Positions 1 through 5,624 of a stretch of DNA of 5,624 nt are shown piece by piece. The notes below the pieces were generated by a model, which had not been told where the DNA came from, did not search any database, and was given only the letters and a program-made list of their open reading frames with translations. The position numbers and the translations under genes were made by a program. Each line of letters starts with the position of its first letter. Position 1 is the first letter of the stretch. The DNA is from Flavobacterium sp. (GTDB lineage: Bacteria > Bacteroidota > Bacteroidia > Flavobacteriales > Flavobacteriaceae), in assembly GCA_012032075.1 (NCBI GenBank), contig JAAURU010000261.1, positions 1 through 5,624 of the forward strand, in the 5' to 3' direction.

Positions 1-57
1 TCTCACTTTCTTTAATTTCTTCTTTTTTGGTTTGTCACAAGAGATTATAAAACAACA

Positions 58-73
58 TTGTTACAAATAACAA
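58..73. repeat. small AT-rich inverted repeat, possible weak terminator
   Basis: TTGTTA and TAACAA form a perfect 6-bp stem around a 4-base loop (CAAA), 3 bp beyond the stop codon of the broken DUF1016 gene. Read on the minus strand, a short T run follows a little further on. The stem has only one G:C pair and no adjacent U tract, so termination here is a weak inference. No start codon opening a sustained minus-strand frame is visible in bases 1-76, and I see no other gene there. Confidence 0.25.
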
Positions 74-456
74 CAATTAAAAAATGTAAGTTTTACTTTT
101 ATTCATAATCTTAATTATTTTTCGAACATGTTTTAAATCTGATTCAATTAATGCTACAAGTTCTTCTTCTGATGGTAATTGCAACTTATATTTACTTACA
201 AATATTTCTTGAGATAAACCTCCAGTAGCATAATGAACTAAAGCATTATCTTTTTGACTACATAAAATTATTCCAATTGGAGGATTATCGTTTGCGGTCA
301 TTTCATTTTCTTTATAATAATTCAAATATACATTCATTTGACCAGCATCTGCATGATCAAAATCCCCAATTTTTAAATCCAATAAAATATGGCATTTTAA
401 AATACGATGATAAAATACTAAATCTATTCTATAATGCTTGTTGTTAAATGAAATTC

Positions 457-461
457 TTTTT
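457..461 (-). other. Frameshift site: A5 run where A6 restores the nuclease frame
   Basis: On the minus strand the codons read AGA CAA AAA GAA TTT and soon reach TAG. With one more A they read AGA CAA AAA AGA ATT TCA, giving RQKRISFNNKHYRIDLVFYH, which continues into the open downstream frame. This is a one-base deletion in a homopolymer. It does not form a canonical -1 slippery heptamer in the reading frame, which argues against programmed ribosomal frameshifting. Confidence 0.8.
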
Positions 462-877
462 GTCTTGCTTCAAAACAAAACCCTCTTCCCATTTCGATTA
501 AGAATTCTTGTAAATGATTAATTATTGACGTTTCTAAATCCTTTTCCGAATAGCTTGTTCTTTCAGGAATATTTAGAAACTCTAAAATATAAGGACTTTT
601 TATAATTTCATCAAAACTACTTACTGTATCCTTTTTTAATTTATCTAAAAGTAATTCTTTATTTGTACTTAATCCAACGCGTTCATAAAGCATCGAATTT
701 ATTTCTCTTTGCAATTGACGTACTGTCCAATTATTCTTTATTGTCTGGATTTCGTAGAAACTTCTTTGTATTTCGTCATTTATTTTAATAAATTCTATAA
801 TGTGAGTAAAGCTTATTTTACTGATGAACAAACTTGGATTTTCTTTTGCAAGTGATTTTTCTTTTGAATTCGTAGTT

Positions 878-998
878 AATTGTCCAATCATTGATTGGAA
901 ATTTCTACTTTCAACCGAATTGAATTGTCCAATCATTGATTGGATAATTGTATCTTTTTCATTTTCAATATTTTGAAATTGTTCAATCACTAATTGAA
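878..998 (-). repeat. Three imperfect repeats in the DUF1016 interdomain linker, each an inverted repeat
   Basis: A 22-bp unit occurs identically at 878-899 and 923-944 (45 bp apart), with a diverged third copy at 977-998 (54 bp further on). Both spacings are multiples of three, so the repeat is in frame and encodes successive versions of IIQxxIxQF/L (IQLVIEQF, IQSMIGQF, FQSMIGQL). The core of the first two copies, CCAATCATTGATTGG, is a perfect 7-bp inverted repeat around one base. In the third copy the outer C:G pair is replaced by T:A, which keeps the pairing. The units lie in the linker between the N-terminal domain and the conserved middle of the protein. Confidence 0.8.
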
Positions 999-1301
999 TA
1001 ATTGAAGGATAGGTCTGAAAAAAATTTCTAAAAATTATGAAGCATCATAAAAAGACATTTCCTTTTTATCTTTTTTATTTTTTTAAATCTTTTAGCTATA
1101 TTTCTGTAGAGATTTTCTCCATATTCGGCTCTGTCTTTTCCTTTTTGTTCTACTTCAAATAAATACATCCCAATTAACCAATTACGTAAGGTATAAGCAT
1201 AATTAACTTGCTTATTTGCATAATTATGAAAGTAAGTATGAATACTTTCGATTTGGTTAGAAATAGCTATTTGAATGTCGTTATTCATTGTTCTGATTCA
1301 A

Positions 1302-2012
1302 TCAATTTCTATAAAAATACTCTAATTTATTCATGATTTGTTCTTCCAAATCACTTTCATAATACTTATGCATTTCGGGTAAACCCAAAAACTCCAATAT
1401 ATGAGGATCTTTGATAATATCTTTTGGTTTTTCGATAATCTGACCTTCTTCTGAAAGTTTCAAAATACCTTCTTTGTCTCTACTTAAACTCAATCTTGTA
1501 TATAAAGCAGTATCATACTGTCTTTTTAATTCTCTAACACTCCAATTATTTTTTATGGATTCGATTTCGTAGAAGCTTCGCTCTTTTTCGTCTTCAATTC
1601 GCATTAAAAAATTATAATGAGACCAAGTTAATTTGAAAAATGAGATTAATGTATGATATTCAAATTTATTAAAATCCGCAGTCAGTGTCTGCGTATTTTG
1701 AATATTGAAAATACGCAACAGTGTATCAGATTTTGAATAGGTCAAATAAAACTGTCTGATTTGCTCTAAATTTCTCAAAGAAAACCCTTTACCAAACTCT
1801 TTTGTCAATTGTTCAGAAAGTTCTTTTAAGAGTTGTTTTCCATATTCGGCTCTGTCTTTACCGTTTTGTTCTTCTTCTACAATGATTCTTCCTATTTCAA
1901 AATAAGTGTAAACCATAGTTGAGTTTACAGTACGCAAAACTTGTTGTCTTGCATTTTGTAACAGATCAACTACCTGCTGGAGCAACTCTTTATTTTGAAG
2001 TGTATTTGTCAT
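1302..2012 (-). CDS. Truncated YhcG/DUF1016-family protein lacking the nuclease domain
   Basis: The 236-residue product has the DUF1016 N-terminal region: VEEEQNGKDRAEYGKQLL (residues 45-62), GKGFSLRNLEQIRQFYLTY (74-92), a variable linker (about 93-120), then TWSHYNFL and ERSFYEIESIKNNWSVREL (144-162). DPHILEFLGLPE (202-213) and DLEEQIMNKLEYF (221-233) normally lead straight into the PD-(D/E)XK domain. Here the frame ends three residues later at TGA, so about 100 residues with all nuclease catalytic positions are missing. No frameshifted remnant follows; the paralogue's ATG comes 13 bp later. This points to an internal deletion, although a standalone N-terminal protein cannot be excluded. The start ATG shares one base with the parE stop (TAATG), suggesting translational coupling and co-transcription. 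Family members are predicted nucleases often found near restriction-modification and defence genes; this copy could at most bind DNA or a partner. Confidence 0.85.
   Translation of the reverse strand: MTNTLQNKELLQQVVDLLQNARQQVLRTVNSTMVYTYFEIGRIIVEEEQNGKDRAEYGKQLLKELSEQLTKEFGKGFSLRNLEQIRQFYLTYSKSDTLLRIFNIQNTQTLTADFNKFEYHTLISFFKLTWSHYNFLMRIEDEKERSFYEIESIKNNWSVRELKRQYDTALYTRLSLSRDKEGILKLSEEGQIIEKPKDIIKDPHILEFLGLPEMHKYYESDLEEQIMNKLEYFYRN
1691..1716 (-). repeat. Perfect 9-bp inverted repeat inside the first DUF1016 gene
   Basis: GCGTATTTT and AAAATACGC pair perfectly over 9 bp around an 8-base loop (GAATATTG). The element lies in coding sequence and encodes roughly residues 99-108 (LRIFNIQNTQ), within the variable linker after the N-terminal domain. 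A short direct repeat CAGTGT flanks it (1683-1688 and 1719-1724). This is the same linker region in which the neighbouring paralogue carries its own palindromic repeats. Confidence 0.7.
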
Positions 2013-3868
2013 TATTCTTTCTCAATCACATCTAATTCCACTTTCAAATTATTGATAATGAAATCTTGTCGGTCTGGAGTGTTTTTACCCATGTAGAATT
2101 CCAATAAGGTTTCAATCGAAGTCGCTTTATCTAACATAACAGGATCTAAACGAATATCTTCACCAATAAAATGTTTGAACTCATCGGGCGAAATTTCTCC
2201 AAGTCCTTTGAATCGAGTGATTTCTGGTTTTGGTTTTAATTTTTCAATCGCATTGACCCTTTCTTCATCTGTATAACAATAAATCGTTTCTTTTTTATTT
2301 CGCACACGGAATAATGGGGTTTGCAAGATATACAAATGACCGTCTTTGATTAATTCTGGGAAAAATTGTAAAAAGAAGGTGATTAATAACAAGCGGATGT
2401 GCATTCCATCGACATCGGCATCAGTTGCAATTACAATGTTGTTGTACCGCAAATCACCCATATCTTCTTCAATATTTAAAGCGGCTTGCAATAAATTAAA
2501 TTCTTCATTTTCGTACACAATCTTTTTAGACATGCCATACGAATTCAAAGGCTTTCCTCGCAAACTAAAAACCGCTTGTGTGTTTACATCACGTGATTTG
2601 GTAATCGAACCAGAAGCCGAATCTCCCTCTGTAATAAAAAGCGTACTTTCTAAACTTCGAGGATTTTTAGCATCTGGTAAATGTACCCGACAATCGCGTA
2701 GTTTTTTATTGTGTAAACTAGCCTTTTTCGCTCTGTCCTTTGCTAATTTACGAATTCCAGACAATTCTTTACGTTCGCGTTCAGCTTGTAAAATCTTACG
2801 TAACAGCAAATCGGCTACTTCTGGATTTTTATGTAAGAAGTTGTCTAATTTAGTTTTGATAAAGTCATTTACGAAAGTACGAACGGTTGGACCATTTGGA
2901 CCAATATCTGTGGATCCTAATTTGGTTTTTGTTTGTGATTCAAAAACAGGTTCTTCTACTTTTACTGAAACCGCAGATACAATCGACTTACGAATATCAG
3001 AAGCTTCAAAGTTTTTATTGTAAAATTCTTTTATAGCACGCACAATTGCTTCACGAAAAGCACTCAAGTGTGTTCCTCCTTGCGTGGTATTTTGTCCGTT
3101 TACAAACGAATGATATTCTTCTGAATATTGTGATTTACTGTGCGTTATGGCTACTTCAATATCCTCTCCTTCCAAATGGATAATTGGATACACCATGTCT
3201 TCTTCAGCAATATTTTCGTCTAATAAATCTTTTAATCCGTTTTCTGAAACGAATTTTTCACCGTTGTAATAAATTGTTAAACCACGATTTAAATAACAGT
3301 AATTTTTAAGCATTTTAATGATATACTCATTACGATACTTGTAATTTTTAAAGATAGTTTCATCAGCTATGAAAGACACTTTTGTTCCTTTTCGCTTTGT
3401 AGATTCAATTACTTCTTCTTCTAAAGTAAGATTTCCTGCCGAAAATTCGGCTGCCTTTTGTTGGTTATCACGAACCGATTCCACACGGAAATAATTTGAC
3501 AAAGCATTTACCGCTTTAGTACCAACACCATTTAAACCTACCGATTTTTTAAAGGCTTTCGAATCGTATTTTCCTCCTGTATTCATTTTGGAAACCACAT
3601 CGACTACTTTTCCTAAAGGAATACCACGACCATAATCGCGAACGGTTACCATTTTTTCTTTGATGGTGACTTCGATAGTTTTTCCAGCACCCATAACGAA
3701 TTCATCGATACAGTTGTCCATCACCTCTTTGAGTAGAATGTAAATTCCGTCATCTGGTGAGGAACCGTCTCCAAGTTTTCCAATGTACATTCCTGGACGC
3801 ATACGAATATGCTCTTTCCAGTCGAGTGAACGAATATTGTCTTCGTCATATCTAATTTCGTCTGCCAT
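2012..3868 (-). CDS. parE: DNA topoisomerase IV subunit B (ParE)
   Basis: This 618-residue protein is the ATPase subunit of topoisomerase IV, the type IIA enzyme that works with ParC to decatenate daughter chromosomes. It has a GHKL ATPase fold: KEVMDNCIDEF (residues 47-57, with the conserved Asn and Asp), DYGRGIP (78-84) and GLNGVGTKAVNALS (111-124). The transducer domain carries QTKTKLGS (312-319). The TOPRIM domain carries EGDSASGS (414-421), SLRGKPLN (435-442) and DADVDGMHI (483-491). RFKGLGE (552-558) and a short C terminus follow. Length and motif order fit a Bacteroidota ParE, which is shorter than GyrB. I chose ATG at 3868 (MADEIRYDED): it starts where homologues start, whereas the frame's upstream alternative is a TTG at 3892 adding eight atypical residues. 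The frame is intact despite many A/T runs. ParC would normally follow in this phylum; here two DUF1016-family genes come next. Confidence 0.97.
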   Translation of the reverse strand: MADEIRYDEDNIRSLDWKEHIRMRPGMYIGKLGDGSSPDDGIYILLKEVMDNCIDEFVMGAGKTIEVTIKEKMVTVRDYGRGIPLGKVVDVVSKMNTGGKYDSKAFKKSVGLNGVGTKAVNALSNYFRVESVRDNQQKAAEFSAGNLTLEEEVIESTKRKGTKVSFIADETIFKNYKYRNEYIIKMLKNYCYLNRGLTIYYNGEKFVSENGLKDLLDENIAEEDMVYPIIHLEGEDIEVAITHSKSQYSEEYHSFVNGQNTTQGGTHLSAFREAIVRAIKEFYNKNFEASDIRKSIVSAVSVKVEEPVFESQTKTKLGSTDIGPNGPTVRTFVNDFIKTKLDNFLHKNPEVADLLLRKILQAERERKELSGIRKLAKDRAKKASLHNKKLRDCRVHLPDAKNPRSLESTLFITEGDSASGSITKSRDVNTQAVFSLRGKPLNSYGMSKKIVYENEEFNLLQAALNIEEDMGDLRYNNIVIATDADVDGMHIRLLLITFFLQFFPELIKDGHLYILQTPLFRVRNKKETIYCYTDEERVNAIEKLKPKPEITRFKGLGEISPDEFKHFIGEDIRLDPVMLDKATSIETLLEFYMGKNTPDRQDFIINNLKVELDVIEKE

Positions 3869-4080
3869 GTGTAATTTTCGGATTTTGTGCAAGATACTAT
3901 TTCTCTCTAAAAAATGAAAGGGAGCGTTTTAGAAGTTATTGACAAATGAAGTTAGAAATTAGACGTTACAAAAAAAGAGTGAAGAGTTTGTGGGTTTTGA
4001 GTTATGTATTGTCTGTTCTAGGTTGTATGTTGTTGGTTTGAGTTGAAAGTAAATAAATTAGAATGAAAGTTTGCACGATT
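3869..4080. other. Intergenic region between the regulator and parE, strand-skewed
   Basis: This 212-bp gap holds the candidate parE promoter and no convincing terminator for the upstream regulator. From about 3975 to 4050 the plus strand is strikingly G/T-rich and nearly free of C, so the minus (transcribed) sense is C/A-rich. At 3949-3963, near-identical 7-mers (TCTAATT, TCTAACT in the minus sense) lie in tandem. No RNA gene or small ORF could be supported. Confidence 0.5.
3943..3972 (-). promoter_or_regulatory. Candidate Bacteroidota-type promoter for parE
   Basis: On the minus strand, TTTG (3972-3969) and TTCATTTG (3950-3943) are separated by 18 bp. This resembles the Bacteroidota pattern of a -33 TTTG and a -7 TAnnTTTG, with one mismatch in the -7 box (TT for TA). 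Transcription would begin near 3936, giving a leader of about 68 nt before the parE ATG. This is a motif match only. Confidence 0.4.
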
Positions 4081-4952
4081 TTAATCAATCTCCAACTTAT
4101 AACCAACTCCATGAATATTTATTAATCGCACAGATGCATCGGCTTTTAATTTATTTCTGAGTTTTGAAATATACGTATCCAAGCTTCTTCCTACAAACAC
4201 ACCATTGTCTTCCCAAACTTTTTTAGTCAGTTCCTCTCGTTTAATAATTTGATTCGGTTGAGCCATAAAAATAGTTAACAACTCACATTCTTTTTTTGAG
4301 AGATTGATTTCTACAGCTTCTTTAATCAGTTTGTTTTGTTCGGGATAAAATTTATATTTCCCAATGGCTGTAAAATTTTCAGCATTTTCAATAGGAACTA
4401 CTTTAGTTTTTCGCTTAAAATAAAAAAGTGCTACAACTCCTAAAGCACCTAAAAAGAAACTATATACAAACCAACCATAAGTATAAGTTCTATTTGTTTT
4501 TCAATTCTTTGGACAAATTTAACATTTATATGATAGCACCCTTTTTTTAATTGCCTTCCACCACAAGGAATGATGCTTTTTTCTATATTTTGCTCCATTT
4601 GGTAACTGTAAGCTACTGCTCTATCTTTGCATTGAAGTACTTCAACTAAATAATTTTGTGGTAAATTGGCTTTTTGAAAACTATTTTTAATCAAGACTAC
4701 CAAACTATCTGGTTGGATCATTACTTGTTTTTCAAACGATAATTGGTATTCAAAATCATCTAGATTAAGTACAGGTTTAATTACAGATATGGAATCTTGA
4801 TTACTTAATAATATGCGATGACCTACATCGCGAAGAGCCACTTTTATCAGTGCAGCAGTATCTTCATTAGATTCTTTTGTACAAGAAATCAAACTTAAAA
4901 ATAATCCGACAAGGATTAAGAGTTTAAAGCGATATTGGGTATAGTTATTCAT
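4081..4952 (-). pseudogene. Frameshifted membrane-anchored winged-helix transcriptional regulator
   Basis: With one A restored at 4497-4501 the gene encodes 290 residues. Residues 1-24 are an export signal with a possible lipobox (LISC, Cys24). Residues 25-155 form a periplasmic domain with Cys108, Cys130 and Cys139. A membrane helix covers about 159-179 (YGWFVYSFFLGALGVVALFYF is the segment, followed by KRK). The C terminus is an OmpR/PhoB-type winged helix (about 195-290): KKECELLTIF, REELTKKVWED, VGRSLDTYISKLRNKL and the terminal hairpin INIHGVGYKLEID. There is no receiver domain or kinase partner, so it should act as a one-component sensor binding DNA from the membrane, in reverse orientation to ToxR. 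The start is ATG 4952, not the upstream TTG. As sequenced, the product stops at 4449 after 167 residues, within the membrane segment, and the DNA-binding domain is out of frame. The sensory signal is unknown. Divergent from the lipoprotein gene at 5120. Confidence 0.85.
4497..4501 (-). other. Frameshift site: A5 run where A6 restores the regulator frame
   Basis: The minus strand reads ATT GAA AAA CAA ATA GAA and then terminates at TAG (4449-4451). Adding one A gives ATT GAA AAA ACA AAT AGA ACT, i.e. RIEKTNRTYTYGWFVYSFF, which runs through the membrane helix into the winged helix with no further stop until 4081. The same A6-to-A5 lesion occurs in the DUF1016 gene at 457-461. Confidence 0.85.
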
Positions 4953-4986
4953 AATTGGATGCAAATAACATCAATTTTTACGGAAT

Positions 4987-5024
4987 TTTACATTCATTTA
5001 CATTTTTTTGACACTTTTTTGACA
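4987..5024. promoter_or_regulatory. Candidate operator: four helically phased T(G/T)ACA half-sites
   Basis: Pentamers TTACA (4988-4992), TTACA (4998-5002), TGACA (5009-5013) and TGACA (5020-5024) lie on one strand with start-to-start spacings of 10, 11 and 11 bp. All therefore face the same side of the helix. In the minus sense they read TGTCA, TGTCA, TGTAA, TGTAA. OmpR/PhoB-type winged helices bind tandem direct half-sites with this spacing, and TGTCA resembles PhoB half-sites. A fifth TTACA is at 5050-5054. The array lies between the divergent regulator and lipoprotein genes. Assignment to the neighbouring regulator is inference. Confidence 0.55.
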
Positions 5025-5044
5025 TTTTTGGATGAAACGAATAG

Positions 5045-5052
5045 TAGTTTTA
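5045..5052 (+). promoter_or_regulatory. Candidate -7 element for the lipoprotein gene
   Basis: TAGTTTTA is one base from the Bacteroidota -7 consensus TAnnTTTG. No well-spaced TTTG -33 box accompanies it: the nearest TTG (5028-5030) is only 14 bp upstream, and the TTTG at 5018-5021 is 23 bp upstream. The phased half-sites would lie over and just upstream of the -33 region, a position compatible with activation. Transcription would start near 5059, giving a leader of about 60 nt. Confidence 0.3.
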
Positions 5053-5062
5053 CATTGGCATT

Positions 5063-5086
5063 AAATAACAGAAAAAAATGTTATTT
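5063..5086 (+). repeat. Perfect 8-bp inverted repeat in the lipoprotein leader
   Basis: AAATAACA (5063-5070) and TGTTATTT (5079-5086) pair perfectly around the loop GAAAAAAA. A one-base bulge allows two more A:T pairs outside. If transcription starts near 5059 the hairpin would form at the extreme 5' end of the mRNA, about 33 nt before the ATG. It may protect the 5' end, or the DNA may be a dyad binding site. The stem contains only two C:G pairs. Confidence 0.45.
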
Positions 5087-5119
5087 TAAATTCAACACTA
5101 ATTTCTTAAAATAATAAAA

Positions 5120-5624
5120 ATGAAAAACATCCTTCTATCCTTATGTTTGATACTCCAACTAAGCTGTAAAATAGAGACTCCAAAAACAGAAGTTACTTCA
5201 GATACTGTTTTGGCTGAAAACTCAAATACAACAGCCAATAAGCAATTGCTTTATGGGCCAAATTTACCAACTGAACCTTATGAATTGAAACTCGACATGC
5301 AAAAGGTAAATAGCAACCTTTATGATCTAAAAATTCAAATACTATTGCATAATAATGCTTATTACGCTTCTTCAAATAGTAAAAAAGATTATAAAGGTAA
5401 ATTTACTTTTTTTGTAAATGCTACTAATTCTTTTATATTAAAAAACAAACTTGTAGAAACACCGCTTTCTAAAGAAAATCCTAATGGTTTAACTCACTTT
5501 GTAAATATAAACACTACTTACAATCAAAAACTAGAAATTACAACTAAAGAAGATTTTGTTGTAGGTGGTTTTATTCAATTTACAATTGAACCTCGTTGTA
5601 CTTTAGAAAAAATACCTGTTATAA
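5120..5624 (+). CDS. Putative lipoprotein, 5' part only (runs off the right edge)
   Basis: An open frame from ATG 5120 continues to the window end with no stop (168 codons seen). MKNILLSLCLILQLSCKIET is a lysine-containing hydrophobic signal ending at Cys16. The -3 residue is Gln, so the lipobox is loose, but the overall form fits a Bacteroidota type II signal. Residues 17-45 are Thr/Ser/Asn-rich, as in a flexible tether. From about residue 50, alternating hydrophobic and polar residues (YDLKIQILLHN, KGKFTFFVNAT, FVVGGFIQFTIEP) suggest a beta-rich domain. I do not recognise the family. An AT-rich leader without Shine-Dalgarno sequence is normal for this phylum. The gene is divergent from the membrane-anchored regulator and shares the intergenic region with the phased half-sites, so it is a plausible target or sensing partner; that is inference. 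Confidence 0.75.
   Translation, partial: MKNILLSLCLILQLSCKIETPKTEVTSDTVLAENSNTTANKQLLYGPNLPTEPYELKLDMQKVNSNLYDLKIQILLHNNAYYASSNSKKDYKGKFTFFVNATNSFILKNKLVETPLSKENPNGLTHFVNINTTYNQKLEITTKEDFVVGGFIQFTIEPRCTLEKIPVI

Larger units (their letters stand above)
77..1288 (-). pseudogene. Frameshifted YhcG/DUF1016-family PD-(D/E)XK nuclease gene
   Basis: Three frame segments together give a protein of about 400 codons with the order of the YhcG/DUF1016 family. The N-terminal helical domain (ATG at 1288) carries NYAYTLRNWLIG and KGKDRAEYGENL. A repeat-rich linker follows at about 880-1000, then SFYEIQTIKNNWTVRQLQREI and SPYILEFLNIPE, then the nuclease domain. Nuclease residues are visible: Asp in RIDLVFYHR (422-424), Asp-Leu-Lys in LLDLKIGD (371-379), and the downstream GQMNVYLNYY. 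One break is clear: an A5 run (plus-strand T5 at 457-461) diverts the frame to a stop, and a sixth A restores ARQKRISFNNKHYRIDL. At about 1020-1075, in A/T homopolymers, the frame changes again at least once, probably twice. The start lies 13 bp after the upstream paralogue's stop, so the genes are probably co-transcribed. Nuclease function is inferred from the family; as sequenced, no full-length product can be made. Confidence 0.85.

Noticed and set aside
1..76. Start of parC or another gene at the left edge on the minus strand
   Set aside because: The frame with a coding-like Lys/Glu-rich stretch is preceded in frame by TGA with no start codon after it, and nothing resembles a ParC N terminus.
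457..461. Programmed -1 ribosomal frameshift site
   Set aside because: The zero-frame codons are CAA AAA GAA, so there is no X-XXY-YYZ heptamer in register, and the nuclease family is normally encoded without frameshifting.
878..998. CRISPR-like array suggested by repeated palindromic units
   Set aside because: There are only two identical copies and one degenerate copy, the spacings are multiples of three, and the repeats are translated in frame within a protein linker.
2346..3023. A 225-codon open frame on the plus strand
   Set aside because: It lies wholly antisense to the clearly functional parE, and its translation is a low-complexity Ser/Leu/Lys-rich shadow with no recognisable motif or promoter.
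4953..4964. Upstream TTG start at 4964 for the regulator
   Set aside because: It adds only four residues before an ATG at 4952 that directly precedes a normal signal sequence.
5193..5375. A 60-codon open frame on the minus strand
   Set aside because: It is antisense to the lipoprotein frame, which has a signal sequence and runs to the window edge; the antisense product shows no features of its own.

Overview
The window looks like chromosomal DNA of a Bacteroidota bacterium, most likely a member of the Flavobacteriaceae. It is AT-rich, its genes lack convincing Shine-Dalgarno sequences, and the reconstructed topoisomerase IV subunit B has the length and motif order I know from flavobacterial proteins. 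This assignment is recognition from memory, not a database search.

Layout on the minus strand, right to left: (i) 4952-4081, a membrane-anchored winged-helix regulator broken by one single-base frameshift; (ii) 3868-2012, an intact parE (topoisomerase IV subunit B); (iii) 2012-1302, a YhcG/DUF1016-family protein that keeps its N-terminal domain but has lost its PD-(D/E)XK nuclease domain; (iv) 1288-77, a second DUF1016-family gene that spans both domains but is broken by several frameshifts. Genes (ii) to (iv) are tightly packed: the parE stop and the next start share one base, and the two DUF1016 genes are 13 bp apart, so they probably share the parE transcript. On the plus strand, 5120-5624 holds the 5' part of a putative lipoprotein gene, transcribed divergently from (i) and running off the right edge.

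The most interesting part is the right end. Restoring one A in an A5 run gives a 290-residue protein with an N-terminal export signal and possible lipobox, a periplasmic domain with three cysteines, one membrane helix, and a C-terminal cytoplasmic OmpR-type winged helix. That is the reverse of the ToxR arrangement. The 167-bp region between it and the lipoprotein gene holds four T(G/T)ACA half-sites spaced 10, 11 and 11 bp apart, the pattern expected of an OmpR-type operator. Together they suggest a small envelope-sensing module: membrane regulator, shared operator, and a divergent lipoprotein as target or partner.

A second theme is frame disruption. Two unrelated genes each lose their frame at an A5 run where A6 restores the family sequence. 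This could be homopolymer undercalling in the assembly, real decay, or slippage. It should be settled before either gene is treated as dead. Finally, both DUF1016 paralogues carry inverted or direct repeats at the DNA level in the linker after their N-terminal domain.
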